From contig NZ_FOGY01000011.1 of the NCBI RefSeq assembly GCF_900111345.1, positions 62,001 to 126,000 of the forward strand: a stretch of DNA of 64,000 bases, read 5' to 3'. The notes beneath the pieces were generated by a model. The model made no database searches. It was not told where the DNA came from and was given only the letters and a program-made list of their open reading frames with translations. The translations under genes and the position numbers were made by a program. The DNA comes from Psychrobacillus sp. OK032 (GTDB taxonomy: Bacteria > Bacillota > Bacilli > Bacillales_A > Planococcaceae). The number at the start of each line of letters is the position of its first letter. The stretch's first letter is position 1. Positions 1 to 9,112 of this stretch are shown piece after piece.

Positions 1-94
1 CGAAGATGGTTTTCAAGAATCACCGCTATATATGGCAGAGCAGATCATTGCTTTAATGATTACTGGGACAGATATTTTTTATGTGAAAGAATAA
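1..94 (+). CDS. C-terminal fragment of an unidentified protein
   Basis: An open frame enters from the left edge and ends at a TAA at 92-94, giving about 30 residues that end in TDIFYVKE. The residues look like ordinary coding sequence (a helix with a MAEQIIALM stretch), and the next gene follows after 36 bases with its own ribosome binding site. Too little is present to name a family. Confidence 0.45.
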   Translation, partial: EDGFQESPLYMAEQIIALMITGTDIFYVKE

Positions 95-130
95 TAAGAG
101 TTATTAACTAGTTATAGGGAGAGAATTAAT

Positions 131-1183
131 ATGGAAATTGGAATCACTACATTTGTAGAAACAACGCCAGATGTTGAAACCGGGAAAGTAATTAGTCATG
201 CGGAGCGCATTCGCGAAGTTATAGAAGAAATTGTATTAGCGGATCAAGTAGGATTAGATGTATTTGGTGTAGGCGAACATCATCGGAAAGATTATGCCGC
301 TTCTGCACCTGCGGTAATACTCGCTGCGGCAGCGTCTCAGACAAAGCGGATTAGACTAACAAGCGCGGTAACGGTTCTATCTTCAGATGATCCAGTACGA
401 GTATTCCAGGAATTTGCTACGCTTGATGCGATTTCAAATGGTCGTGCAGAGATTATGGCTGGTCGAGGCTCTTTTATCGAGTCTTTTCCCCTATTTGGGT
501 ATGACTTAAAGGATTATGATGAATTATACAATGAAAAGTTGGATTTATTGTTAAAAATACGGGAATCAGAAATGGTTACTTGGAACGGAGAGCATCGAGC
601 AACGATTCAAAATCGAGGCGTTTATCCACGTCCTGTTCAAGACCCTCTACCTGTTTGGATTGCGAGTGGTGGAACTCCACAATCTGTTGCTCGTGCAGGT
701 GTTCTTGGATTACCGCTCGTTTTAGCGATTATAGGAGGAAGTCCACTTCAGTTCGCACCACTTGTACAACTTTATAAGAATGCAGCAAAGCAAGCAGGAC
801 ATGACATTTCGAAGCTGACAGTCGCATCGCACTCGCACGGATTCGTTGGAGAAAGTACCGATAGTGCGGTGGAAAAATTTTTCCCATCGACCCAGGCGGC
901 TATGAATGTCTTAGGAAGGGAACGAGGGTGGGGTCCGTATACTCTTGCTACGTTTGATAGTGCTCGTAGCCTAGAAGGAGCTTTATATGTGGGGGATGCG
1001 AAAACAGTTGCTGAAAAAATTATTTTCCTTCGTAAAAATGTGGGTATCACACGTTTTATGCTTCACGTTCCAGTAGGCTCTATGCCACATCATGAAGTGT
1101 TAAAAGCAATCGAACTTCTTGGAAAAGAAGTAGCGCCATTAGTTCGAGCTGAAATAGAACGCTGGGAAGCGGAAGAGCAATAA
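131..1183 (+). CDS. LLM-class (luciferase-like) flavin-dependent oxidoreductase
   Basis: A 350-aa protein of the bacterial luciferase/LLM family, which are cytoplasmic TIM-barrel monooxygenases or reductases using FMN or F420. The early GVGEHH motif (about residues 46-51), the [13 protein letters not shown] strand near 77-89 and the [10 protein letters not shown] segment near 104-113 are typical of the family. Length matches the usual 330-360. The ATG at 131 follows GGGAGAGAA. The substrate cannot be told from sequence. The gene stands alone between an incoming gene and a strong terminator. A second LLM gene lies at 50709-51746 but belongs to a different subgroup. Confidence 0.85.
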   Translation: MEIGITTFVETTPDVETGKVISHAERIREVIEEIVLADQVGLDVFGVGEHHRKDYAASAPAVILAAAASQTKRIRLTSAVTVLSSDDPVRVFQEFATLDAISNGRAEIMAGRGSFIESFPLFGYDLKDYDELYNEKLDLLLKIRESEMVTWNGEHRATIQNRGVYPRPVQDPLPVWIASGGTPQSVARAGVLGLPLVLAIIGGSPLQFAPLVQLYKNAAKQAGHDISKLTVASHSHGFVGESTDSAVEKFFPSTQAAMNVLGRERGWGPYTLATFDSARSLEGALYVGDAKTVAEKIIFLRKNVGITRFMLHVPVGSMPHHEVLKAIELLGKEVAPLVRAEIERWEAEEQ

Positions 1184-1219
1184 AAGTCTTAAGGTGAATT
1201 TATAGACGACGATAAGAAA

Positions 1220-1253
1220 AAGGCTTGATTCTACTGAAATGGAATCAAGCCTT
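1220..1253 (+). terminator. Rho-independent terminator-like hairpin
   Basis: A perfect 12-bp stem AAGGCTTGATTC / GAATCAAGCCTT with a 10-base loop lies 36 bases after the LLM gene. The T tract is weak, so termination is inferred from position and stem strength. Confidence 0.65.
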
Positions 1254-1429
1254 ACGTGTTTACATATATGAGTTAATTTTCTTCAATTGTATAAAACTTG
1301 AATGCAAAGAGATTTAACATCTTGTTGCCTTTTATGAAATTGATCATATAAATAGGTTTTTTGAAGAATAAATTATTAATTGGTTAGTATTGTATTAAGA
1401 GAGAACATAAAGTGAAGGTGTGTTGTAGA

Positions 1430-3787
1430 ATGATCAAGGAGTTATTAATAAATGCTGATGAATGTTATCGGCAAGCCGAGCAAAAAGCTGTACACTATTT
1501 TAAATCACTTTATGAGCAAGTTGAACAAAAGTCTTATGTCACCGCATTAACAGAAGATATTCGATTGTGGAGACGCAATCATATTCATAATTATTCCTTA
1601 TTTTCACGTAGAAAAAGAAAACCTGATCCTCGACAGTATCACCATTATATCCAATGGCTAAATTACACAGGTAAACTTGATAATTACCTCGATCGAAGCA
1701 TCTCCTATATTTTTATGCGGGATTTGAGCAAATCACTTAGTTCACCTGATACGCTAAACAGAATTGGAAGCATCGTAGACGGTTTAAAAAAAGACCTAAC
1801 TAAAGAAAATAAAAATGAGACATTTAGTATGGCAGGGTTGTATCGTCTTGCCCAGAAAGAAGGAGTGGAATCTGGCCTAATTTGGGTGCTAAACAAGCTA
1901 AAGATTGTATCCGAAAGCATTCCAAAAGAGATGGATGCTGAGCACGCCCAGAGAAAGCTAATTAAAATAATTGCTGGTGTTATTATGCAAGAAATTGAAG
2001 AGATGAAGGATGAGACGACCTCTGAGGAACGTACTAGGAGACTCGATAAGGCTATTAGGCTTGGCTATTCATATGGACTAACTTATCCATTTATTGATGA
2101 TCTTCTCGATGCGAAGATTTTATCAGATGAAGAGGAAAAACAATATACCGATTTAATACGTACTACACTTATCACTGGTACCGTACCAGAATTAGGTGAT
2201 TGGAATGGAAATAATGTGGAATTAATCACATATATTCATTCGGAACTTCGTGATGCTTTTGAGTATATTAAGGGCCATCAGCAACAAGAGACAAGAACGG
2301 GTTTTTTAGAGCAATCTTATGTGTTTTTTAATTCCCAAGAAGTGGACCGTGTAAAGGATTTATCTAATGCAACCTATACGAATGAAGAGCTGTATATACC
2401 AGTCATATTAAAATCTTCCTCTTCCCGATTAATTGTTCGTTCAGTAATCGGTGCTTCTGAAGATAAGGAATTGGACAGCCGAACGTTTTTTTATGGTATT
2501 TATAATCAGTTGGCGGATGATTTTGCAGATATGTTCGATGATCTACAGGATGGTGCGGTAACACCCTATACCTATTATTTAAAATATCACGAGACACGTT
2601 CAGATCTCATAAATCCCTTTGAAATGTATTGGACGGTTATTTCTAATTTAATTCATAATGTGTATAACTCAGATAGGAAGACTTGTGAGGTTATATTGGA
2701 TCGAGCTATCAACGGACTGAAACGCTATAAAGAGCGAGTGGGAACAAAAACATACAACGAAGTGATGGGGATATTTGCTAGTGGAAATCCTACATTCAAT
2801 AAACTTATTCAAAATATGGTTCGAAAAGCAGATGATGTAGATTTCCTCGATAAACTGCTCCGCGATCATATGATTACTATTTTAAAAAATGAACGAATAG
2901 AAAAAGAAGAATTTATAAATACAATCAAAAAGTTACGTCATCAAATAAACGACATATTAAATATTCCTAAAACAGAAAATATGTTTTTAACGGAAGAGCA
3001 GATTATTGATGCTGCAAATTATAGTCTAGAAGGTGAAGGGAAACGTTTAAGACCTATAGTGGCTTGGTTCATGGGTGTTAACGCCTATGGATTAAATAGT
3101 TCAGAAATCGAGCCACTATTAAAATCATTAGAATATATGCATACTGCATCATTGATATTTGATGATTTGCCATCCCAGGATAATGCATCCACTCGAAGGG
3201 GGCGTCCGACACTTCATGAAATGTATAGCATTGCAGTTGCCGAATTAACCGGTCTATTTCTTACCCAAAAGGCTGTAGAGGAACAGGCATCTCTTCAACA
3301 GTTCGATTCGAAGACTGTACTTAATCTCATAAAATATTCAGCTCAAACTACAGCAAATATGTGTAGAGGGCAAACGATGGACTTGGGTTCCAAAGGGAAA
3401 CAACTCACACTGGAACAGTTGAATATGATGTGTTTTTATAAGACAGGAATAGGCTTCGAAGCTTCTTTAATCATGCCTGCAATTCTAGCAGAGGCAAATG
3501 AAGTAGAAATGGATGCTTTGAAAAAATTTGCCCGTCATGCAGGCGTTGCATTCCAGATTAAGGATGATCTCCTGGATGTTGAAGGAGATACTACTTTACT
3601 CGGAAAACCTACAGGCAAGGATGCAGAAAATAATAATTCCACCTTCGTTTCAATATTGGGGCAGGAAGGTGCCAAAAAAGAGATGTGGGAAAATTATTGT
3701 ACTGCAGTGGAGGCATTGCAAGAAGTGCCACGCAATACACCATTCTTAAAGCATTTATTGGACTATATTATTAATCGTGATCATTAA
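1430..3787 (+). CDS. Two-domain class I isoprenoid synthase-like protein with C-terminal prenyl diphosphate synthase
   Basis: A 785-aa protein, more than twice the usual 290-350 for a polyprenyl synthase. From the ATG at 1430, the last 270 residues form a trans-prenyl diphosphate synthase: GEGKRLRP at 535-542, first Asp-rich motif DDLPSQD at 578-584 followed by RRGRP, a KTG, second motif DDLLD at 712-716, then GKPTGKD. The N-terminal 490 residues are helical and carry their own pair, PFIDDLLD (DDLLD at 223-227) and LADDFADMFDD (363-371), spaced as in a class I terpene synthase fold. A chain-elongating prenyltransferase fused to a terpene-synthase-like domain is inferred. GTG at 1412 is possible, but GAAGGTG at 1414-1420 fits the ATG at 1430 better. 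The gene is monocistronic. Confidence 0.8.
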   Translation: MIKELLINADECYRQAEQKAVHYFKSLYEQVEQKSYVTALTEDIRLWRRNHIHNYSLFSRRKRKPDPRQYHHYIQWLNYTGKLDNYLDRSISYIFMRDLSKSLSSPDTLNRIGSIVDGLKKDLTKENKNETFSMAGLYRLAQKEGVESGLIWVLNKLKIVSESIPKEMDAEHAQRKLIKIIAGVIMQEIEEMKDETTSEERTRRLDKAIRLGYSYGLTYPFIDDLLDAKILSDEEEKQYTDLIRTTLITGTVPELGDWNGNNVELITYIHSELRDAFEYIKGHQQQETRTGFLEQSYVFFNSQEVDRVKDLSNATYTNEELYIPVILKSSSSRLIVRSVIGASEDKELDSRTFFYGIYNQLADDFADMFDDLQDGAVTPYTYYLKYHETRSDLINPFEMYWTVISNLIHNVYNSDRKTCEVILDRAINGLKRYKERVGTKTYNEVMGIFASGNPTFNKLIQNMVRKADDVDFLDKLLRDHMITILKNERIEKEEFINTIKKLRHQINDILNIPKTENMFLTEEQIIDAANYSLEGEGKRLRPIVAWFMGVNAYGLNSSEIEPLLKSLEYMHTASLIFDDLPSQDNASTRRGRPTLHEMYSIAVAELTGLFLTQKAVEEQASLQQFDSKTVLNLIKYSAQTTANMCRGQTMDLGSKGKQLTLEQLNMMCFYKTGIGFEASLIMPAILAEANEVEMDALKKFARHAGVAFQIKDDLLDVEGDTTLLGKPTGKDAENNNSTFVSILGQEGAKKEMWENYCTAVEALQEVPRNTPFLKHLLDYIINRDH

Positions 3788-3807
3788 GTGATGGGTAAAA
3801 CAAAAAG

Positions 3808-3845
3808 AGCTGGAAAATTCATAGTTGAATTTTCCGGCTTTTTAT
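3808..3845 (+). terminator. Rho-independent terminator
   Basis: A 13-bp stem (one G-U pair) of AGCTGGAAAATTC with GAATTTTCCGGCT around a 6-base loop, followed by TTTTATT, lies 20 bases after the isoprenoid synthase gene. Confidence 0.85.
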
Positions 3846-4001
3846 TATTGTTCTTAATAAATATGAAACCAAATATATAATGAAGGATGAATGTGAAATA
3901 ATTGGAAAGTCATATATTAACGATTTAAACTCACCCTAAGATATCAATCATTCACTAAATTTTAAAAATATTTAACATTAAATATCTTGTTTTTAATAAT
4001 C

Positions 4002-4028
4002 TTTACAAAACCTTTACAATTATAGTAT
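4002..4028 (+). promoter_or_regulatory. Pho-type promoter of the pst operon
   Basis: TTTACA occurs at 4002-4007 and again at 4013-4018, an 11-bp period matching the PhoP repeat TT(A/C/T)A(C/T)A, followed at once by a -10-like TATAGTAT. This is the classical arrangement for PhoP-activated pst promoters in Bacillus. Only two clear repeats are seen. The start point would lie near 4035, giving a 250-base leader that crosses the structured element at 4085-4270. Confidence 0.55.
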
Positions 4029-4084
4029 CAAAAATTTACACTGAGCATTTATTCTAGCATTAGACAAAATACGACATAAAGTGA

Positions 4085-4270
4085 TACATCCATCCGTGGG
4101 ATTTCTTCATCCCACGGATGGGGAAATTAAACCCAGGCAATACAACACAATGTCCAAGGAAGGCAATCTAAATTCACAGCGATCTTCGACAACGATTGCA
4201 TGACCCAAATCCTGTGGACCTCAATGCTTGAGTTACCAACATCCTGTTAAACCGGGATAAAAATTCCTAA
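4085..4270 (-). mobile_element. Structured intergenic element, possible IS200/IS605-type end or non-autonomous remnant
   Basis: This stretch has no gene but contains a perfect 12-bp palindrome (CATCCGTGGGAT at 4091-4102 with ATCCCACGGATG at 4109-4120) and, further in, short stems such as CTCAATGCTTGAG. Neither strand of the palindrome is followed by a T tract, so it is not a terminator. Read on the minus strand, a roughly 150-base structured segment ends in a subterminal hairpin, resembling the right end and guide-RNA region of IS200/IS605-family elements. No transposase gene remains. The assignment is from general resemblance only. Confidence 0.3.
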
Positions 4271-4291
4271 CATATTACTTGGAGGTAAGAA

Positions 4292-5134
4292 ATGATCAGA
4301 TTGAAAAAAATAAAAATGGGATTATTAATACTGTCAACACTCACTGTACTATCTGCGTGTAATAACAATGATAGTGATGGTACGCAAGCGCCCGATGGTA
4401 GTGGTGCTACAGTATCTATCTCAGGATCTACATCTGTAGGGCCGCTAGCTGAGAAATTAGCAGCGAAATATTCAGAGACAGATAATACGAACATTGAAAT
4501 AAATCAAATTGGTTCTTCTGCAGGAATTACCAATGCTACCAGTGGAGTGTCGGAGATAGGGATGTCTTCGCGTGATCTAAAAGAAGAAGAAATAGCGAAT
4601 GGCTTGAATGAAGTGGTTATAGCTTATGATGGAATTGTAGTAGTAACTCATCCAAGTAACAAAGTTAAAGATCTTACGATGGAGCAAGTTAAGCAGATCT
4701 TTACGGGTGAAGTGACAAATTGGAAAGAACTAGGTGGAAATGATATGGAAATCGTAGTGGTCTCTCGAGAGGATGGATCAGGTTCCCGTGATGCATTCCA
4801 AGAAATCGTTGACTACAGCTCTGGTGAATTAGTAAGAAACTCAATAATCGCAAGCGGTAATGGGAATATTAAAACAACAGTTGCGAACAATAAACATGCA
4901 GTTGGTTTTATCTCTTTTGAATATATAGATGAATCGATTTCAACAATCGATATCCATGGTGTGGAAGCAAATGCAGAGAATGTTTTACAAGGAAAGTATA
5001 GCTTGTCTAGACCGTTCTTGTTTGTATATAAAGAAGGGAAATTAACAGACGCTGGACAACGATTTATAGATTTTATTTTAAGTGAAGATGGACAACTCAT
5101 TGCTGCAGAAGCAGGAGCAATACCAGTAAAGTAA
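4292..5134 (+). CDS. pstS: Phosphate ABC transporter substrate-binding lipoprotein PstS
   Basis: A 280-aa PstS-family phosphate-binding protein, anchored outside the membrane. The signal peptide ends in the lipobox LSAC (Cys about residue 24). The family signature SGSTSVGPLAEKLA follows, then SSAGITNATSG and SREDGSGSRDAF, the loops that coordinate phosphate. GGAGG at 4281-4285 serves the ATG. It is first of five pst/phoU genes and sits behind Pho boxes, so induction by phosphate starvation is expected. Confidence 0.95.
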   Translation: MIRLKKIKMGLLILSTLTVLSACNNNDSDGTQAPDGSGATVSISGSTSVGPLAEKLAAKYSETDNTNIEINQIGSSAGITNATSGVSEIGMSSRDLKEEEIANGLNEVVIAYDGIVVVTHPSNKVKDLTMEQVKQIFTGEVTNWKELGGNDMEIVVVSREDGSGSRDAFQEIVDYSSGELVRNSIIASGNGNIKTTVANNKHAVGFISFEYIDESISTIDIHGVEANAENVLQGKYSLSRPFLFVYKEGKLTDAGQRFIDFILSEDGQLIAAEAGAIPVK

Positions 5135-5148
5135 ATAATATCTAACTT

Positions 5149-5238
5149 CTGCGGAGCTTAACGAAGAGAAGCGGAAGCAATGTTTTTCCTGCGGAGCTGA
5201 ACGAAGAGAAGCGGAAGCAAATACGCCGAGGCGTATTT
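5149..5238. repeat. Duplicated 32-bp unit plus short palindrome between pstS and pstC
   Basis: A 32-bp word starting CTGCGGAGCT occurs at 5149-5180 and 5189-5220 with one mismatch. It is followed by AAATACGC / GCGTATTT around CGAG (5219-5238). A related ACGCC..GGCGT palindrome occurs at 19234-19251, so this is a dispersed intergenic element. Its place between pstS and pstC could make an RNA hairpin that sets the excess of binding protein over permease. Confidence 0.7.
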
Positions 5239-5289
5239 GATAAGGAAGACAACAACATAATCTTTTACGGAATTTTGGAGGAATAAAGA

Positions 5290-6204
5290 GTGTCTATCCC
5301 AACAACTAATAAGCAGGCCGTAGATATCGGTAAATCAAATAAAAGGAAGTATATGCTAGAGAAGCTATCTTCAAGAATATTCTTGATTTGTGCACTTCTC
5401 TCGGTAATAACTTTATTGTTAATCATTGGATTTGTATTTTATAAAGGAGCTCATCCCTTTGTAGCAGAGGGCTATAGCTTTATAGATTTTATTTTTGGTA
5501 CGGATTGGGTGCCGAGTGAAGATAAATTCGGTATATTCCCTATGATTGTTGCATCCATTTTTGCAACAATTGGATCATTAATTATTGGAGTTCCTATTGG
5601 CTTATTTACAGCTATCTTTTTAGCAGAAATTGCTTCTAAAAGGTTAGCCAAAATTATTTCACCAGCAATTCAGTTGCTAGCGGGTATCCCGTCTGTACTA
5701 TATGGTGTATTTGGACTCGCAATCATTGTTCCATTTTTACAAGATACGTTTGGTTTAGTGAAAGGACAGAGCTTAATAGCTGTAATTCTAGTACTTGCAA
5801 TCATGATGTTACCAACCATTGTGACTGTAGCAGAGACAGCGATTCGTGCAGTTCCACAAACATATCGCGAAGGATCATACGCGCTAGGTGTATCGCAAAT
5901 TGGGACAATTTTTAAAGTCATTGTACCAGCAGCTAAATCAGGTATTATGACGGCAATCGTATTAGGTTTAGGTCGCGCAATAGGGGAAACGATGGCAGTT
6001 ATCTTAGTAGCTGGAAATAGTTTAATCGTTCCAACTAGCTTAACGGATAGTGTTCGTCCACTAACGACAAACATTGCATTAGAAATGGGTTATGCGTTTG
6101 GTACTCATCAAGAAATGTTATTTGCAACGGGAATTGTTTTATTCTCATTTATATTGATTTTGAATTTTGTATTAGCAAAAATAAGTTCGAAGGGAGGTAA
6201 CTAA
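5290..6204 (+). CDS. pstC: Phosphate ABC transporter permease PstC
   Basis: A 304-aa inner-membrane subunit of the high-affinity phosphate importer, with about six membrane spans after a charged 30-residue N-terminus. The EAA-type loop is seen in AVPQTYREGSYALGVSQ near 195-211, where it contacts PstB. GTG at 5290 follows GGAGG at 5277-5281 with normal spacing. The next gene, pstA, starts one base after this stop, so the two permeases are probably translationally coupled. Confidence 0.95.
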   Translation: MSIPTTNKQAVDIGKSNKRKYMLEKLSSRIFLICALLSVITLLLIIGFVFYKGAHPFVAEGYSFIDFIFGTDWVPSEDKFGIFPMIVASIFATIGSLIIGVPIGLFTAIFLAEIASKRLAKIISPAIQLLAGIPSVLYGVFGLAIIVPFLQDTFGLVKGQSLIAVILVLAIMMLPTIVTVAETAIRAVPQTYREGSYALGVSQIGTIFKVIVPAAKSGIMTAIVLGLGRAIGETMAVILVAGNSLIVPTSLTDSVRPLTTNIALEMGYAFGTHQEMLFATGIVLFSFILILNFVLAKISSKGGN

Positions 6205-6205
6205 G

Positions 6206-7033
6206 ATGAGACAATTTAAAGATAACTTGTTTCGTGGGCTTTTATGGTTATCAGCTTTCTTATCAGTTGCCATCCTCGTTATGATCGTTGGATTTATCTT
6301 TTATAAAGGGATTGGTTTGATTAGCCTTGAATTCATCTTTGGAGATTATTCTCCTACTGGTGGTGGTGGTATTTGGCCAATGATCATAACAACTATATAC
6401 ACGGTTCTTATTTCATTAGTCATTGCAACTCCTATCGGAATATTAGCAGCTGTTTATTTACAAGAGTATGCTAAACAAGGGCGATTAGTTAGACTAATAC
6501 GCTTTGCAACAGAAAGTTTAACAGGGATTCCCTCCATTATTTATGGTTTGTTTGGAGCGGTATTCTTTGTAACAACTTTAAAATTAGGTATGTCGATTCT
6601 AGCTGCTTCTTTAACCTTAACGATTATAGTATTACCTGTAATCATTCGAACAACGGAAGAAGCATTAAAAACAGTGCCACGTTCGTATCGAGAAGGTTCC
6701 TTAGCGCTTGGAACAACAAAATTACAAACATTATATAAAGTGATTTTACCAAGTTCCATGCCGGGAATTTTATCTGGTATTATTCTTTCAGTCGGACGAA
6801 TTGTTGGAGAATCAGCTGCAATATTCTTAACTGCTGGAACAGTAGCAGCTATGCCAGATAGTATTCTATCATCAGCTAGAACGTTAACTGTTCATTCTTA
6901 TTTAGTAACACAAGAGTCTGGTGACATTGAACTTGCTGCGGCAGTAGGTATTGTCTTAATAATAATTATTTTAGCGATTAATCTTTCAGCAACATATATT
7001 TCGAAAAAATTTAACAAAGCAACCAATAAATAA
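6206..7033 (+). CDS. pstA: Phosphate ABC transporter permease PstA
   Basis: A 275-aa membrane protein, the partner of PstC in the Pst permease heterodimer. Six hydrophobic segments are visible, and the EAA loop KTVPRSYREGSLALGTTK near residues 156-173 parallels that in PstC. The ATG follows GGAGG located inside the end of pstC. Length is normal for PstA. Confidence 0.95.
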   Translation: MRQFKDNLFRGLLWLSAFLSVAILVMIVGFIFYKGIGLISLEFIFGDYSPTGGGGIWPMIITTIYTVLISLVIATPIGILAAVYLQEYAKQGRLVRLIRFATESLTGIPSIIYGLFGAVFFVTTLKLGMSILAASLTLTIIVLPVIIRTTEEALKTVPRSYREGSLALGTTKLQTLYKVILPSSMPGILSGIILSVGRIVGESAAIFLTAGTVAAMPDSILSSARTLTVHSYLVTQESGDIELAAAVGIVLIIIILAINLSATYISKKFNKATNK

Positions 7034-7114
7034 GCGTATGTTAAATGATGCTTAATAATAGAACATGCTGAGCTAACGACCAAAAAAATTCAAGTAGGGA
7101 AGGTATTTTAGCAT

Positions 7115-7885
7115 ATGGAGCAAAGTAAAGAAAGTACATCGATAATTAATGTAAGAGATTTAAATCTATTTTATGGTGAGAAACAAGCTTTATTCGGAGT
7201 TGATCTTGCTATTCTTGAAAAAGAGGTTACTGCTTTAATCGGTCCTTCGGGTTGTGGTAAATCGACTTTTTTACGAACACTAAATCGTATGAATGATTTA
7301 ATTGATGGTGTGAAAATTACAGGTGATATTGTCATTGATCATGAAGACATTTATAAAACAAATGATGTTATCAAATTACGAACAAAAGTGGGAATGGTAT
7401 TTCAAAAACCAAACTTGTTTCCAATGAGTATTTATGACAATGTTGCCTATGGACCAAGAATGCAAGGCATAAAAAATAAAAAAGAATTAAATAAAATTGT
7501 GGAAGACAGTCTGCGCAGTGCAGCAATTTGGGATGAAGTACAAGATCGTCTTAAAACATCAGCACTTGGTTTGTCCGGCGGTCAGCAACAACGTGTGTGT
7601 ATTGCTCGTGCTATTGCAATGAAACCAGATATTATCTTAATGGACGAGCCTACATCAGCATTAGATCCAATATCTACGTTAAAAATAGAAGAATTAATTA
7701 CAAATATGAAAAAAGATTATACGATTGTTATTGTTACACATAACATGCAACAAGCAGCAAGAGTCTCCGATAAAACAGCCTTTTTCTTAAACGGAGAAGT
7801 AGTTGAATATGATGATACGGATAACATTTTCTCTACACCACAGGATCAAAGAACAGAAGATTATGTAACAGGTCGATTCGGATGA
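7115..7885 (+). CDS. pstB: Phosphate ABC transporter ATP-binding protein PstB
   Basis: A 256-aa ABC ATPase that powers phosphate import. Walker A GPSGCGKS is at 43-50, the Q-loop VFQKPNLFP near 95-103, signature LSGGQ at 153-157, Walker B ILMDEP at 174-179 and the H-loop VTHNMQQ follows. All catalytic residues are intact. An 81-base gap separates it from pstA, and it runs closely into phoU. Only one PstB is present here, whereas some Bacillus carry two. Confidence 0.96.
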   Translation: MEQSKESTSIINVRDLNLFYGEKQALFGVDLAILEKEVTALIGPSGCGKSTFLRTLNRMNDLIDGVKITGDIVIDHEDIYKTNDVIKLRTKVGMVFQKPNLFPMSIYDNVAYGPRMQGIKNKKELNKIVEDSLRSAAIWDEVQDRLKTSALGLSGGQQQRVCIARAIAMKPDIILMDEPTSALDPISTLKIEELITNMKKDYTIVIVTHNMQQAARVSDKTAFFLNGEVVEYDDTDNIFSTPQDQRTEDYVTGRFG

Positions 7886-7897
7886 TGGAGGTAACAA

Positions 7898-8557
7898 ATG
7901 GGAGTTCGTGTTAATTTCGAGAATAATTTAGAGGAATTAAAAAGTAAGATCACCGAAATGGGTGAACTATCAGTTGTTGCCTTAGAAAGAGCTTTTAAGG
8001 CATTAAAAACACAAGATGTGGAAATTGCTTTAAAAGTTATTGAGGGAGATACTGCAATTGATAACCTTGAAATGGATGTTAATCAGTTCACAGTATGGAT
8101 TATGGCAAAAGAAGCACCTGTTTCGAGAGATTTACGCGAAATTATTGGTATACTTAAAATTTCATCTGAAATTGAACGGGTTGCGGATTTTGCTGTGAAT
8201 ATTGCAAAAGCCACGATCAAGATTGGTAATACAGAATCTTTACTAGGAATTACGAATCTAGAGAAGATGAAAGATGTATCGATTGATATGCTCCGAAAAG
8301 CACTACAATCTTTTTTAGAGGAAAATATCCTACTTGCTAAAGAAGTTGGTGACTTAGAGGATGAAGTGGATCAATATAGTGGTCAAACATATAAAACACT
8401 TACCACTTATTTAAGTGAACATCCAGAACAAACTAATCAGCTTGTACAATTATTATTTGTAAATCGTTTTCTTGAAAGAACAGCTGACCATGTAACAAAT
8501 ATCGCTGAAAGCACAGCATATTTGATGAAAGGTCAAATATACGATTTCAATTCGTAA
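7898..8557 (+). CDS. phoU: Phosphate signalling complex regulator PhoU
   Basis: A 219-aa helical PhoU protein: two PhoU repeats, each a three-helix bundle, with the metal-binding type motifs EIERVADFAVNIA (about 98-110) and FLERTADHVTNIAE (about 191-204). In known systems it links Pst transport state to the PhoR kinase and controls transport. Its GGAGG overlaps the pstB stop. It is last in the operon, before a strong terminator. Confidence 0.95.
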   Translation: MGVRVNFENNLEELKSKITEMGELSVVALERAFKALKTQDVEIALKVIEGDTAIDNLEMDVNQFTVWIMAKEAPVSRDLREIIGILKISSEIERVADFAVNIAKATIKIGNTESLLGITNLEKMKDVSIDMLRKALQSFLEENILLAKEVGDLEDEVDQYSGQTYKTLTTYLSEHPEQTNQLVQLLFVNRFLERTADHVTNIAESTAYLMKGQIYDFNS

Positions 8558-8575
8558 CACTTAGAAAACTGAATA

Positions 8576-8620
8576 AAAACTGGAGGAGAAAATGAATAAT
8601 TTTCTCCTCCAGTTTTTTTA
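8576..8620 (+). terminator. Terminator of the pst-phoU operon
   Basis: A perfect 16-bp stem (8578-8593 with 8599-8614) around a 5-base loop is followed by TTTTTTTATT, 20 bases after phoU. It is one of the strongest terminators in the window. Confidence 0.95.
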
Positions 8621-8682
8621 TTCGGCGGATGTCACAGTCTTTGAAAGGAATCGATGAAGGAAATTTAAGTCCGCCGCGTCCT

Positions 8683-8945
8683 GCTCCTGCGCAAAGCTCG
8701 TCGCAAAAGTTCTGTGCTCCTGCGCAAAGCTCGTCGCAAAAGTTCTGTGCTCCTGCGCAAAGCTCGTCGCAAAAGTTCTGTGCTCCTGCGCAAAGCTCGT
8801 CGCAAAAGTTCTGTGCTCTTGCGCAAAGCTCGTCGCAAAAGTTCTGTGCTCTTGCGCAAAGCTCGTCGCAAAAGTTCTGTGCTCTTGCGTAAAGCTCGTC
8901 GCAAAAGTTCTGTGCTCCTGCGTAAAGCTCGTCGCAAAAGTTCTG
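8683..8945. repeat. Eight-copy 33-bp tandem repeat
   Basis: Units begin at 8683, 8716, 8749, 8782, 8815, 8848, 8881 and 8914. Each starts GCTCCTGCG or GCTCTTGCG, continues AAAGCTCGTCGCAAAAG and ends TTCTGT. Copies 1-4 and 8 have CTCCTGCG, copies 5-7 CTCTTGCG, and the last two have GTAAAG in place of GCAAAG, which shows stepwise duplication. Because 33 is a multiple of three, several frames stay open on both strands. I see no start signals for them and treat them as accidental. The core word GCGCAAGCTCGTCGCAAA also occurs at 56757-56774 inside another repeat. Confidence 0.95.
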
Positions 8946-9112
8946 ATAGTTGAATTCAGGGAACTATGTAATTAGTTAAGTTTTTGCAGTATTCTGTTTC
9001 AACTGTTTTAATAGGTGTATTTACGTTTTCTCTGCTATAATTTATAAACTATAGCTGTCATCTTAAACTTTTTGAAATGGCTGGTCATTAGGCAATATTA
9101 GGAGGCTTTAAA

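Noticed and set aside
4091-4120. Perfect palindrome as a transcription terminator
   Set aside because: No T tract on either side, and it lies inside the expected pst leader rather than after a gene.
5670-6074. 134-codon minus-strand frame
   Set aside because: Mirror of pstC hydrophobic codons, with no ribosome binding site.
8629-8953. Open frames on both strands across the 33-bp array (arginine- or serine-rich repeats)
   Set aside because: They arise because the unit length is divisible by three. No ribosome binding site, no sequence beyond the repeat, and all phases are similarly open.
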